Below, in pieces: positions 51,324 to 61,697 of a stretch of DNA of 64,000 bases. The stretch spans positions 1-64,000 of the forward strand of contig NZ_JAERQJ010000002.1 in assembly GCF_016735115.1 (NCBI RefSeq), written 5' to 3'. Source of the stretch: Aquimarina mytili. Lineage in GTDB: Bacteria > Bacteroidota > Bacteroidia > Flavobacteriales > Flavobacteriaceae. The number at the start of each line of letters is the position of its first letter. The stretch's first letter is position 1. The position numbers and the translations under genes were made by a program. The notes under the pieces are model-generated. The model did no database searches and was not told the DNA's origin. It saw nothing but the letters and a program-made list of their open reading frames with translations.

Positions 51324-54185
51324 CTAGAGTTTTAATCTTTTAATCCAGGTTTCTGGAGTATTTAGTATAAAAAAGATAAGTAGAAAAATACCAACAATGA
51401 GAACCCAAATAATGGGATTTGTAGGATCTTGTGAAGTACCAACTTCGCCTAAAAGTATGAAATTAGCCCAGTAGTAAGGATGTTTTTTGTTGGGTTCTAT
51501 TTTTGAAAGATAATCTAACTTGGATTGATGTAATGCCAGATCTATTGGCTTACCTTCATGTACATATTCTAAGAATGAAGTAGTAATAGCCAAAGAACTT
51601 GCCTCGGAAGCATTCCATAAACTAGATAAAATATTTCGGGCTCCACCTAAAAGAAAAGATTTACTCATTCCCTGTACCCCTTCACCGCTATAGATTTTTC
51701 CACTTGCAGAATGACAAGCACTTAGGAGTACTAAATCTGCTTGTAACCGATTTCCATACAAATCCTGCGAAGAAAGTATAAAGTCTTCTTGATGATCATC
51801 AAAAATAATGCAAGATCTTCCCGGATCATTAATGTCAACCAGGCCGTGCAATGAAAGATGAATAATATCGGCCTTAGGACTATGCTTTAAAAAGTTTTTT
51901 AAAGAAGCTTCATTATCGATAAATGTTTTTCCGTCAAAAATAGCAGCGCCTCTCTTTATTTCTTCATGAGATAATGCAAGCTGCATCAGGCTTTCGTTCC
52001 CAAAAAACTGCTTGCTCTCTTTCAATTTTTTATTGAGTTGATTACTATATTTGGCACCAAAACCGATATAGTTTTGTAGTGCAACGTCTTGATGTTCACG
52101 AAATAATAAAGCTATAGAGTAGGAGTAGGAGATTGCATAATCCTCTATCACATATTTTTTAGCAGGATTACTACCGTTGATTAAGGCTTCGAATGGTAAT
52201 TTATGTAATTGCCCATCGGGTATAATACATAGTCGTTTTATATCCTTATCGATTTCTTTAAGTCCCTTTTTGAGGCACTTCTCATAGATCATTTCAGAAA
52301 TCTTTTGCGAAACCTTAGTATTAGGATCATGACACTGATTAATAAAATTATTTAAAGCGGTTTTAATCTCTTGAGTATAAGGTATACTAACAGGAAAAAA
52401 ACTATTTCGTGTTAACCAGAATCCATAAATCTTATTCTCTGAGACGAAATATTCGATCACAGCCATATCCTTAGGCAAGTCTTTTTGGACCTCATTTAAT
52501 TTAGGCGGATGAATAAATGCATATTTTTCTTTAAAATAAGCTGGCTCTTTTTGTTCGATTTCATTGAGATAGCTGTCCAAAGCAGATTGCGCTTTGGTGT
52601 ATGTTTGAAGAAGAGAATCCTGATCTTTAATAGTTGCTTCTGTTAATAATGCCTGTTGAATGTGCATTTCTTCACGTAGGGCTTTTTCTTTTTTCGCAAC
52701 TTCTGGAGATACATTAGATTGAAAAGCATTGGCTTGGTTTAACTCATATTGTAATACAATAGCTTTTGTCTTTGAAGAAAAATAATAAGCTTCTTCAAGA
52801 TAAAAACGATCTCCAGTAATTCGATGCAGCGTTAAAGCGTCCTCAACAGCTTTCCCATAATGTTCAAACTTTAGATTCAAAAAATCTAATTTAGATTGTT
52901 CGAATTGAAATGAAAACAAGTTACGGTTGATTACAGAATCGATTTTATGCTTCGCAATAAGACCTTTTTTTAGAAATGCAATGTCACCAGATGCTTCAAA
53001 CTTAGTCTTAAATATTTTTACTTTTAATGCTATCAATCGAATTAAATGAGAATCATCAAGCGCTTTTGATTTACTAATGATTGGCAATTGATTTTCATCA
53101 AAATGACCCGCAGGAAGTATGATGTTAAAGGCTTCAGAAAGATATGCACTAGCTTTTTCATGATCCCCTTTAGTAATTAATACATCACTAAGATTTTCAA
53201 AGGCATGAACAAGAGATTGTTCACTCTCTCCTTTTTGAACCATTATTCTTCTTAAACTAAGTGATTTTAAAAGGTTTTCTTCAGCATGATCATACTTTTT
53301 TTCTTCTAATTGTATCATGGCAATTAACTCTAGTCCAATCGCATGATAATATGGTTCTTTATCATTATCTAATATTGCAATAGCTTTTTGAGCCATTTGC
53401 TCTGCTTCTTTATACTCTTTTAATTCAAGATGCGTAGTACCAGCATTTAGATATACCCATGCCAGATTGAGTTCCGGTATTAAATCAGGGAATTTTTTAT
53501 GAATAGATAGTGCATTTAAAAGAGATTCTTTTGCTTTTCCATATTCTTTAAAATTATTATTCATCACAATAAGATCGTTTAATACTTCAAATTGTTTTAT
53601 CTCGGTTTGCTGCTGTTGTTTATATAAATTGATTGCATTTTTATAATACAATTCTGCACGAAAAATGTCATTTAGATTTTTATAAAATTTACCTATACCA
53701 TGATACTTACGTGCTAGTTTAGAATGAGGGTATTGCGGATCATTCTCGAAGATATAGAGTGCCTTATCTAAATAAAGCTTAGCAGATTCCATCTTATTAA
53801 GGTATTGGTAAGAAATACCAATATTATATATGGTATTTGCTTTTTCTGCTGGAGGAACTTGAGGGCAACTTCCCCAAATACTTAACACCTGATCTTTAAA
53901 ATGTTGTATGGCCTTTAATTCTTGATTGAGTTGATAATAAGACACACCAATTTTATGTAAAATTTTTCCTTTATAATAGCAGTCCAATTCTTGATATTCA
54001 TGCTGCTTAATTAGTTCTTCAATCAACTCAAGATTATCTTGGTAGCGTCCTTCTACAATATTTTGATTTATGATTTCATAGTGTTTTCTGAAATAATCAT
54101 CATCGGGGAGTGTTGCCCATGATAAAGAAACGAGAAAAAAACAACCAACTGTAATAACCATACAAGGTTTCAAAATCATAATCAA
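51324..54185 (-). CDS. CHAT-domain protease-like protein with TPRs
   Basis: The 953-residue protein has a signal peptide, TPR-like repeats (about 60-440), a helical linker and a C-terminal CHAT domain (caspase/HetF-type). The catalytic pair is visible: His780 in HLSLHG and Cys824 in LLSACHSASGKIYSGEG, and it ends SLWNASEASS, as in CHAT proteins. A final membrane helix (about 920-945) precedes a short basic tail. CHAT proteases with TPRs act in programmed protein cleavage, including type III-E CRISPR Craspase. With a signal peptide, the protease domain would be extracytoplasmic, which is notable. Confidence 0.85.
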   Translation of the reverse strand: MIMILKPCMVITVGCFFLVSLSWATLPDDDYFRKHYEIINQNIVEGRYQDNLELIEELIKQHEYQELDCYYKGKILHKIGVSYYQLNQELKAIQHFKDQVLSIWGSCPQVPPAEKANTIYNIGISYQYLNKMESAKLYLDKALYIFENDPQYPHSKLARKYHGIGKFYKNLNDIFRAELYYKNAINLYKQQQQTEIKQFEVLNDLIVMNNNFKEYGKAKESLLNALSIHKKFPDLIPELNLAWVYLNAGTTHLELKEYKEAEQMAQKAIAILDNDKEPYYHAIGLELIAMIQLEEKKYDHAEENLLKSLSLRRIMVQKGESEQSLVHAFENLSDVLITKGDHEKASAYLSEAFNIILPAGHFDENQLPIISKSKALDDSHLIRLIALKVKIFKTKFEASGDIAFLKKGLIAKHKIDSVINRNLFSFQFEQSKLDFLNLKFEHYGKAVEDALTLHRITGDRFYLEEAYYFSSKTKAIVLQYELNQANAFQSNVSPEVAKKEKALREEMHIQQALLTEATIKDQDSLLQTYTKAQSALDSYLNEIEQKEPAYFKEKYAFIHPPKLNEVQKDLPKDMAVIEYFVSENKIYGFWLTRNSFFPVSIPYTQEIKTALNNFINQCHDPNTKVSQKISEMIYEKCLKKGLKEIDKDIKRLCIIPDGQLHKLPFEALINGSNPAKKYVIEDYAISYSYSIALLFREHQDVALQNYIGFGAKYSNQLNKKLKESKQFFGNESLMQLALSHEEIKRGAAIFDGKTFIDNEASLKNFLKHSPKADIIHLSLHGLVDINDPGRSCIIFDDHQEDFILSSQDLYGNRLQADLVLLSACHSASGKIYSGEGVQGMSKSFLLGGARNILSSLWNASEASSLAITTSFLEYVHEGKPIDLALHQSKLDYLSKIEPNKKHPYYWANFILLGEVGTSQDPTNPIIWVLIVGIFLLIFFILNTPETWIKRLKL

Positions 54186-54284
54186 GAATTAAGTAGGCAC
54201 TGCTTATTTACAATACTAAATTTTGAACTACTAATATAGTGAAACGTTAATTTTTTGCGATTATCCGTAAATTATTAAATATTT

Positions 54285-54320
54285 AAAAAGGGATATACTT
54301 TATATTGTATATCCCTTTTT
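54285..54320. terminator. hairpin terminator between subtilase and CHAT genes
   Basis: AAAAAGGGATATAC and GTATATCCCTTTTT form a 14-bp perfect stem with an 8-base loop. It would end the subtilase transcript, so the CHAT gene probably has its own promoter. Confidence 0.9.
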
Positions 54321-54340
54321 AATAAAAAAATATTGAGGTT

Positions 54341-55948
54341 TTATCTTTTTACAACAATTTGGGTGAGTGCATTATTCCCGGTAACTACCTTTACAAAATA
54401 TGTCCCAGGAGGTAGTTGTTGAGTTTGCGCAATATTAATTATGTTGCTTGCTCGCTCTAGAATATATCGGTTTTTTGATACTAATATCCCCGTTTGGTTA
54501 AAAATTGAAACAGTTGCCTTTTTTTCTATATTTTTATCTATCTCTAGTTGTAATGTTTCATTAAAAGGATTAGGGTAAAACATAAATTTAGGTTTTGGGA
54601 CGACAGCTCCATTGGATGTATTAATTCTTGTTGTACAACCATTACTTAGTTGATTAAATGCAGCTGGGAAATTAATAATCCCATTAGCTACCACTTTTTC
54701 AAAAAAATCTGATGATGTTGTGGAGGTATTGATCAAACTACATTTAATTTTTTGATAATCAAATGTGGTTTGATGTGTAGCCAGTATTGTTGCCAAAGCT
54801 GTTACATTTGCTGAAGCGAATGAAGTTCCCGATTGATAAGCTACATTTCCGTTTAACCCAGGACCGGGAATATTTTCGCCTAGTAATGCTACATCCACAG
54901 AATATTGGCCATAGCTACTAAAGTTACTTAGCTTATTGTCTTTACAACTTATTGAGGCTACAGACAAGATGTTAGCATTGGGATAAGAGGCAGGAAATGA
55001 TATAATTGGATCGGTATCATTGTTTTCATTTGTATTACCAGCCGCTGCGATTACCATAGCGCCCATTTGTTCTGCATAATCTACTGCTAATTTTAGAGGT
55101 CTACCTGTTGGGTTTACATTTTTATTTTGGTAGCTAAAGCTGAAATTTAAAATATTTGCCCCCTCGTTTACAGCATCCAAGATGGCCGGAATAAGATTAG
55201 AGATAAATCCACGTCCTAGATTATCATGAGTTTTTCGTATATCAAATGATACTACAGAAGCAGGTCCCTGGGCGCTTAATAAATGATGTATAAGACCCGC
55301 GATATGAGTGCCATGACCATTAAGATCTTCTGGGATTTTATCATCATCTATATAGTCATATCCAGTATATTGGGGGATTGAGAATGAGTATCCAGGAAAG
55401 CTTCCAGAGGCTTGAACAATACCAGTATCAAAAATTGAAATTTTAATAGGGTTGGTTCCAGTAGCATATTGAGGAAGTATAGTATCGAAACAAAAGCCAG
55501 GGATATCTAAAGGTTGCGCGGGAATAATATGTCCAATATTAAACGTAGCACCATCGATCTCAGTCTTTCCTTCGGCTCCCTGTACTTGTCCATCTATATT
55601 TGTTACTGTTTGTCCCTGTGCAGAGATATACGGAAAACTTACGGTGTTCCACAATCTAAGATTAATTTCTGGTCGGTACCAAATTTCTTCAGAATTTAAC
55701 TCATCTAATAAAATATCGACTTCCGCTTGACTAATAGTAGGGGATAGTGTTACAAAATATAATGAAGGATGTTTGATGATGTCTTCATCCTCATCGTCGT
55801 CATCGTCATCATCATCGTCGTCATCATCTCTATATTGATTAACTGGTTCAACTATAGTATTAAAAATACTATTATTTTGTTGACCTAAAATCGGTGATAT
55901 AACTATTAATACTAAAATAACGATTAAAAAAAACTTCAATTTTTTCAT
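54341..55948 (-). CDS. subtilisin-like (S8) serine protease with T9SS sorting domain
   Basis: The 535-residue protein has a signal peptide, a run of 12 aspartates with further acidic residues (41-56), a pro-region and a subtilase domain with Asp174 (FDTGIV), His212 (NGHGTHIAGL) and Ser376 (SGTSFASAN), plus the oxyanion Asn in AAAGNTNENND. The last 75 residues (FYPNPFNETLQL ... GTYFVKVVTGNNALTQIVVK) are a type A T9SS sorting domain. It should be exported across the outer membrane and act at the surface. It is separated from the CHAT gene by a terminator. Confidence 0.9.
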   Translation of the reverse strand: MKKLKFFLIVILVLIVISPILGQQNNSIFNTIVEPVNQYRDDDDDDDDDDDDEDEDIIKHPSLYFVTLSPTISQAEVDILLDELNSEEIWYRPEINLRLWNTVSFPYISAQGQTVTNIDGQVQGAEGKTEIDGATFNIGHIIPAQPLDIPGFCFDTILPQYATGTNPIKISIFDTGIVQASGSFPGYSFSIPQYTGYDYIDDDKIPEDLNGHGTHIAGLIHHLLSAQGPASVVSFDIRKTHDNLGRGFISNLIPAILDAVNEGANILNFSFSYQNKNVNPTGRPLKLAVDYAEQMGAMVIAAAGNTNENNDTDPIISFPASYPNANILSVASISCKDNKLSNFSSYGQYSVDVALLGENIPGPGLNGNVAYQSGTSFASANVTALATILATHQTTFDYQKIKCSLINTSTTSSDFFEKVVANGIINFPAAFNQLSNGCTTRINTSNGAVVPKPKFMFYPNPFNETLQLEIDKNIEKKATVSIFNQTGILVSKNRYILERASNIINIAQTQQLPPGTYFVKVVTGNNALTQIVVKR

Positions 55949-56019
55949 AATTTTAAAGATATCGCGGTTTTAATTTAGATAGGAGTAAGGTTTGACATGA
56001 ACTAGAAATTGTTTGTTAC

Positions 56020-56706
56020 TTACTCTTTATTTATATTTTTTAGTAATTCCTGAGCTTTTATATGATTCCAATCAGAGTTCTTAATTCGTTTCAATAGTAT
56101 CCCGGCTTTAGTATTTTCTTTGTTTAATACGTAAGCTAAGGATTGATACCAATTTATTTCTTGCCTAAATGGACCTTTGTTACTGTTAATCATCTCAAAT
56201 AGTTGTATCGCTTCGATATATTGATCATTTAATAAAAATGCCAACCCATGATAATATTTATCCTCCTTAGTTTCTGCTTTGATACTTTGAAAATATTTGA
56301 TTGATAATGAATATTGTTTAGTATTAAAAGCCTGTATAGCTAATATTCTATTATGATTTTCATCGGTAATGCCCTTAGAAGCACCAGGATGAAGTATTTC
56401 TTGATCATTTAGATATTGTTGGGCTATTACGTAAGGGTCAGATTCTACAGAGGTAAATAATTGTAGAGTAACTATTAATGCAATACAAGCAGCTGCAGCT
56501 AAAACTACTTTTATGTACTTAGAAGTATCTTTTTTCCTTTTTAAGTTAATACTGTTTCTTGTGATGCCGTAATCATTAGAAAGCATTTTTTGCCACTTTG
56601 TTCTTAAATCTTCATCGTGTTTTCTTTTTAGAACCTCCTCAAAAATTTGATCCTCTTCTTCTTTTGAGATATTTGGGTCTAAAAGTCTTTTTAATTTATT
56701 CTTCAT
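56020..56706 (-). CDS. anti-sigma-like membrane protein with TPR-like C-terminus
   Basis: The 228-residue protein has a charged cytoplasmic N-terminus (about 75 residues; ISKEEEDQIFEEVLKRKHDE), one membrane helix (about 66-86; KVVLAAAACIALIVTLQLF) and a periplasmic TPR-like half (about 115-225). The layout and position fit a Bacteroidota anti-sigma factor. Its start overlaps the sigma gene stop by four bases. It would be a natural target for a protease on the outside. I see no recognised anti-sigma motif. Confidence 0.65.
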   Translation of the reverse strand: MKNKLKRLLDPNISKEEEDQIFEEVLKRKHDEDLRTKWQKMLSNDYGITRNSINLKRKKDTSKYIKVVLAAAACIALIVTLQLFTSVESDPYVIAQQYLNDQEILHPGASKGITDENHNRILAIQAFNTKQYSLSIKYFQSIKAETKEDKYYHGLAFLLNDQYIEAIQLFEMINSNKGPFRQEINWYQSLAYVLNKENTKAGILLKRIKNSDWNHIKAQELLKNINKE

Positions 56707-57269
56707 GACTTTAATATTGTTTTTAGACCAAATTGGTCTTTAAGTTTTTTGATACAACGTTCTTTTTGTTTTCTTATCGTTGCGGGGCTTTTTTGAGCTT
56801 CTTCGGCAATTTCAGACAATTTCATTTTTCCATAGAAATGCCATGTTAGTAATTGTTTGCAAGAGTCTCCTAGTATCTGCCATGCTTTATTAAGTCGACC
56901 TAATTCTTCAATAGATGTTGTTGGTTCAATATCTTCTTCTGCAGCAAGTAATATTGTACCATCTATTGTTGTATTATTTTTTTTAAGGTTTCTAAATAGC
57001 ATTTGAGAAGCTATCTTGGTAAATAGAAAACGTAAGTTTCCATACTGTAACTTTCCGTCAACAAATCGTGTTCTAAATTCAATCAGAGCATCCATAGTTG
57101 CATCATATGCATCCTCATGGCTAGATTTATATTCTCGACATAGATAATTCATAGTTTCTTTATACTGTTTAAGAAATACCTGTTCAAAAAAATAAGTATC
57201 ATTCCTTTTTAGATCAGCTATGAGCTTTTCGAATGATGCTTGAGTTAATCCAAAGTTTTTATGTTCCAT
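56703..57269 (-). CDS. ECF-type RNA polymerase sigma factor
   Basis: The 188-residue protein has a region 2 helical part (FEQVFLKQYKETMNYLCREY, HEDAYDATMDALIEF) and a region 4 HTH (LLTWHFYGKMKLSEIAEEAQKSPATIRKQKERCIKKLKD). It is a sigma-70/ECF-like protein, probably held by the downstream anti-sigma-like protein, with which it overlaps by four bases. Its regulon cannot be read from the window. Confidence 0.85.
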   Translation of the reverse strand: MEHKNFGLTQASFEKLIADLKRNDTYFFEQVFLKQYKETMNYLCREYKSSHEDAYDATMDALIEFRTRFVDGKLQYGNLRFLFTKIASQMLFRNLKKNNTTIDGTILLAAEEDIEPTTSIEELGRLNKAWQILGDSCKQLLTWHFYGKMKLSEIAEEAQKSPATIRKQKERCIKKLKDQFGLKTILKS

Positions 57270-57684
57270 TCTTAGTTTGGTGTTTACCTACAAAGGATAT
57301 AGAGTTATTAAAACTATAATGACTAAGAAAAAAACAGTTCAATTGTTTATTCATTTATCACTATAAGGTCATAAAAAGAAAAACGTGACATATTTAAACT
57401 AAAAAAAAATGTTATGCTTTTTATCCTCTGTTTTTGTTACACTTAGTACTATTATTTTTTGATTTATAAATGAACAGCTAAAAAAGAAATTACCCTACCA
57501 CAGATGGAATAATATGTATCATTTTTAGAAGAGATTAACACTTTGTAGAAATCCTAGTAAACATGTTATAATTTTATTAACCAAAAGTTAAACTATTATA
57601 TATTAATAGTAAATGTATTATATTTATAAAGTAAACCTATTGATAAATATGTATTGATTCTAACCTAATTTAAATTTAACTACT
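57270..57684. other. AT-rich divergent intergenic region
   Basis: It lies between the sigma gene (minus) and the universal stress gene (plus). It is AT-rich with several short frames, none with a good start. I see no clear promoter, hairpin or repeat. Confidence 0.5.
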
Positions 57685-58470
57685 ATGGATTCTACTAAAT
57701 ATAGAATGTTGGCGCTAACAGATTTATCCAAATCATCAATGACTATCTTAAAAAATGCTGCACAATTGGCAAAAGCAATCGGAGGTAAAATTGAAGTATT
57801 TTATGTTAAGGCTCCTGCAGATGTAGTTAATTATGAAAATCAATTTTCTGCTATAAGAGCTATACAGGAAGATTCTCGTCGAGCACAAAAACGATTAAAA
57901 ACAATGGTTAGAAAAATAGAAAAGGAAGAAAACATAAAGATTACTTTTCAAATAGCTTACGGCAATATTAAAAATGCAATCCAAGAAAAAATTTCTAAAA
58001 CAAAACCGGATATCGTTTTATTAGGTAGACGTAAGTCTAAACTTGTTAACTTTCTAAGTAATGGAATAACAAAGTTTTTATTGAATGAATGCCCGGCCAA
58101 TGTTTTAATTGCTGGAGAGGACGATAAATTTTATTCTTATGATGATACATCCTTAGGAGTGTATGGCGATGTTTTACAAAAAGATGGTATAGAAATTATT
58201 AATGATTTGAACCAGAAAAATTCAAATCCTATACGATTTTTTAGTATTCGTAATACGAAAAATACTAAGAAAAATATACCACAACATAGGAATACTAAAG
58301 AAAAGGTATCTTACATATTTTCTGAAGGAACAAATGCGTTAGATGGTATAACTTCGTATGTATCCAGAACAAATATGCAATTGTTTTGTATTTCGCGAAA
58401 ACATCAAATTAAGTCTTCTCTTCAACAAATGGTTTACAAATTAGATATTCCAGTATTAATTTTGGAGTAA
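57685..58470 (+). CDS. universal stress protein, two-domain
   Basis: The 261-residue protein has an N-terminal UspA domain (residues 1-150; MLALTDLSKSSMTILKNAAQ, VLLGRRKSKLVNFLSNGITKFLLNECPANVLI). The usual ATP-binding GxxGxxx(S/T) loop is replaced by GRRKSKLV. The C-terminal half (about 165-261) is a degenerate second Usp domain ending QQMVYKLDIPVLIL. It is cytoplasmic and monocistronic. Confidence 0.8.
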   Translation: MDSTKYRMLALTDLSKSSMTILKNAAQLAKAIGGKIEVFYVKAPADVVNYENQFSAIRAIQEDSRRAQKRLKTMVRKIEKEENIKITFQIAYGNIKNAIQEKISKTKPDIVLLGRRKSKLVNFLSNGITKFLLNECPANVLIAGEDDKFYSYDDTSLGVYGDVLQKDGIEIINDLNQKNSNPIRFFSIRNTKNTKKNIPQHRNTKEKVSYIFSEGTNALDGITSYVSRTNMQLFCISRKHQIKSSLQQMVYKLDIPVLILE

Positions 58471-58514
58471 CTGAGGAAGGGTCAACGGCTCTTTTATAAT
58501 GCGGTAATATACTT

Positions 58515-58943
58515 TTAAGCAGCTTTAGTCTTAGATTTAAGGTTTCTGGCCCAAATAATAGCATCATTTAGATTGTCGAAATTTTGAAGTTTACTTCTCA
58601 TAAATAATTTTTCAAAAACGGTATTGAGCATTCCTTTTTGGTTATAACTAACAATACCATATCCTTTTAGTGAATAGCTATATTTAAAGAAATGTAACCA
58701 ATCACTAGGAACAACAGAATATTGATTAATACGATTGGTTATATAGACTAAGTCTTTTCCATTTTGATCATAAAGACTAGTTATTTCTTCAACCACGGCT
58801 TTGGCGTGATCTTTCCATGTAAAGACAATATCTTTATGAACCTCGCCTACAACAAAACTATCAAACAAATAGAATTCGCCATAATCATAGTTAAGTACTT
58901 GTATAGCGTCTAAATAAAAGGGAGTATCCTTAATACTTTTCAT
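58515..58943 (-). CDS. hypothetical protein, STAS-like fold suspected, 142 aa
   Basis: The protein is cytoplasmic, with an alpha/beta order (VVGEVHKDIVFTWKDHAKAV, DLVYITNRINQYSVVPSDWL, GYGIVSYNQKG, FDNLNDAIIWARNLK) that recalls small STAS/SpoIIAA-like proteins of Bacteroidota. This is by eye only. It converges with the universal stress gene. Confidence 0.5.
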   Translation of the reverse strand: MKSIKDTPFYLDAIQVLNYDYGEFYLFDSFVVGEVHKDIVFTWKDHAKAVVEEITSLYDQNGKDLVYITNRINQYSVVPSDWLHFFKYSYSLKGYGIVSYNQKGMLNTVFEKLFMRSKLQNFDNLNDAIIWARNLKSKTKAA

Positions 58944-59189
58944 AAACCAAAAATACGAAGTGATAGGTAAGATGCATCGGTTTTTTGAGTAAAAATATAA
59001 TCAATCTTCGATGAATTAAAAAATTCAACGACAAAAGTCATTCTAATTCTCTATTAATCAATAAAGTGCATTAGATTATATAAAGACACTTGATGTTTCC
59101 TTAGATCATACACTATAGAATCACACGTAATATGTATAATAAATTAATAGACATATATTTGTAAGAAATAACTAACCAATTAAACTTAT

Positions 59190-61697
59190 ATGGAATATTT
59201 TTTACTTATTCTGATTATTATAATGTTGCTTCATCATAAAATGACATTTAAGTCAAAAATTTCCAAGCTGCATCAAGACATAAAAATACTTCAAGAAAAA
59301 CTCAATAAATTACAAAAATCTAAGATCGAAGGTATCACTGCTACCCAAGAAGAAAAGAAAGATATCGTAAGGGAAGAACCTAAAACAAAACCTTTACCAC
59401 CTGTATCAGAAGAAAAACCAATTCAGGAAAAAACTCCCGTTACCAATGTTCCAAAACCTCTATCTCCTGTTAAAAAGGAGAACGAGTTAGCTACCTCAGA
59501 TAAAACTACAGCACCGATTCTAAAAAAGCCGATTACACCACCTAAGCCACCAAAACCTGGGCTTTGGAAACGCTTTAAAGAAAAGAATCCCGATTTAGAA
59601 AAATTTATTGGTGAGAATTTAATTAACAAATTAGGAGTTCTGATTTTAGTATTAGGGATTAGCTATTTTGTGCGATATGCCATTAATAAAGATTGGATAA
59701 ATGAACCGGCTCGTGTTGGTATTGGTGTATTAGTAGGTAGTTTGATTATTGGTATCGCACATAGATTACGAAAAAAATATGCAGCCTTTAGCTCAGTTCT
59801 GGTTTCAGGAGGTATAGCGGTATTTTATTTTACTATTGCTATTGCATTTCATGAATACCAACTATTTAGCCAAACCGTAGCATTTATTATTATGGTATTG
59901 ATTACTGCATTTAGTTGTTTGTTATCCTTATCGTATAATCGCATAGAATTGGCCGTTTTATCACTAATTGGTGGTTTTGCAGTTCCTTTTATGATTAGTA
60001 CGGGTAGTGGTAATTACATTGTACTATTTAGCTATATAGCAATTCTGAATATTGGTATTTTGGCATTAGCCTATTTTAAAAGATGGACTTTAGTAAATAT
60101 TCTTGCCTTTATTTTTACTACACTTTTATTTGTAGGATGGTTGATACAAGAAATGGGTATAGAAGAACCACATTATTTAGGCGCATTAGTTTTTGGGTTT
60201 ATATTCTATATCATGTTTATGATTATCAATATCATAAATAATATGAGAACCAAAGGCGCCTTTTCTATAGCACAATTAACGATAGTATCGATTAATACAT
60301 TTGTATTTTATACAGTGGGTATGGTTGTACTTTCAAGCTATCACTCAGAGTTTTCAGGACTTTTTACAGCTGTATTAGCACTATTTAACATTGCATTTGC
60401 ATCGTTCTTGTATAAGAAATTTGGATTGGATAAAAAGGCTGTTTATCTATTGATTGGTCTAGCCCTAAGTTTTATTACCCTGGCTATACCTATACAATTT
60501 AAAGGTAATTATATTACGTTGTTTTGGGCGGCAGAAGCTGTACTACTCATGTGGCTTGGTCAAAAATCTAGTATCAAGAGTTATCGATATGCGTCGATAT
60601 TTGTTCAGATCTTAATGTTATTCAGTTTATGGATAGATTGGGTTAAGTTTTATTTACTTAAAAAAGAAATCCTATCTATCATACTTAATCCTATTTTTAT
60701 AACGGGTATAGTGGCTATTGCTTCGCTGGTTTTAGTGGGGTATATATTACGAAGTGAGAAAAATAAACCCAGTAAATTCTTATTATCATTTAACCCGATT
60801 ATCTACAAAAAAATAATTATAATCATAGCTATTTTTACAGGCTATTTGGTAGGTATTTTTGAAGTAGGATATCAAGCACATATTTATTTCGATTCTGAAG
60901 CACACGTAGCAAATACTTTTCCAATTGTATATCACTTATTATTTACAGCAATTTTATGCTTCTTCTTATACAAAAGTGATAAGAGCACTAAGGATATATT
61001 AATAAATTATATTGCATTATTTAATGTCGTAGCTTTTGCATTCATCTTCTCTAGACTTCCTTTTTTAGAACTAAAAGAAAATCTCATCCTAGAACAAGGA
61101 GGTAAATTGGCTTTTTACTTTCACTATATTTCGTTAGTATTAATAGTATATTTCTTTTACCTCATATACAAAACGAATAAAAGAAAATCTACACAGTCTA
61201 AATTTAGCCGTTCATTCATGATTTGGGGAGTTTCGTTTTTAATTGTTTTTATTTTAAGTTCAGAAGTCATACTACATGGATTGCAACTTATGAATTTAGA
61301 AGTTACTACAGATCAAATTAACGAGTTTGCTTCAGATTATGGAGAAACGGATACAGATTATATGAGAGAAAACCTGGCTACTATGAATATTAGTGATGCA
61401 CGATACAAGATTATCAAAACAGGATTGCCCGTCGCATGGGGAATACTGGCATTTATATTTTTAATAGTCGGAATCAAAAGACAGGTAAAGCAGTTACGAA
61501 TTATAGCGCTTACATTACTAGGGATTACCATTTTGAAGTTATTCATTTATGATATCAGTAATGTATCAGAAACAGGAAAAATTATAGCTTTCATTTTACT
61601 GGGAGTACTTATTTTAGTGATTTCATTCGTATATCAAAAAATAAAAAGATTAGTAATTGAAGAAGATAAAACCAAAGAAGATGATCAAATCAATTAG
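59190..61697 (+). CDS. DUF2339 multi-pass membrane protein
   Basis: The 835-residue protein has an N-terminal helix and coiled coil (about 20-50), a Pro/Lys-rich linker (about 50-130), and more than 20 membrane helices starting with FIGENLINKLGVLILVLGIS, the DUF2339 signature, followed by GVLVGSLIIGIAHRLRKKY. The family is usually an orphan membrane protein paired with a DUF3999 protein. It overlaps the next gene by 17 bp. Confidence 0.85.
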   Translation: MEYFLLILIIIMLLHHKMTFKSKISKLHQDIKILQEKLNKLQKSKIEGITATQEEKKDIVREEPKTKPLPPVSEEKPIQEKTPVTNVPKPLSPVKKENELATSDKTTAPILKKPITPPKPPKPGLWKRFKEKNPDLEKFIGENLINKLGVLILVLGISYFVRYAINKDWINEPARVGIGVLVGSLIIGIAHRLRKKYAAFSSVLVSGGIAVFYFTIAIAFHEYQLFSQTVAFIIMVLITAFSCLLSLSYNRIELAVLSLIGGFAVPFMISTGSGNYIVLFSYIAILNIGILALAYFKRWTLVNILAFIFTTLLFVGWLIQEMGIEEPHYLGALVFGFIFYIMFMIINIINNMRTKGAFSIAQLTIVSINTFVFYTVGMVVLSSYHSEFSGLFTAVLALFNIAFASFLYKKFGLDKKAVYLLIGLALSFITLAIPIQFKGNYITLFWAAEAVLLMWLGQKSSIKSYRYASIFVQILMLFSLWIDWVKFYLLKKEILSIILNPIFITGIVAIASLVLVGYILRSEKNKPSKFLLSFNPIIYKKIIIIIAIFTGYLVGIFEVGYQAHIYFDSEAHVANTFPIVYHLLFTAILCFFLYKSDKSTKDILINYIALFNVVAFAFIFSRLPFLELKENLILEQGGKLAFYFHYISLVLIVYFFYLIYKTNKRKSTQSKFSRSFMIWGVSFLIVFILSSEVILHGLQLMNLEVTTDQINEFASDYGETDTDYMRENLATMNISDARYKIIKTGLPVAWGILAFIFLIVGIKRQVKQLRIIALTLLGITILKLFIYDISNVSETGKIIAFILLGVLILVISFVYQKIKRLVIEEDKTKEDDQIN

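Noticed and set aside
51324-57269. Type III-E CRISPR (Craspase) locus
   Set aside because: There is a CHAT protein and a sigma factor, but no gRAMP effector, repeats or Csx30/31-like genes are visible; only the analogy is kept.
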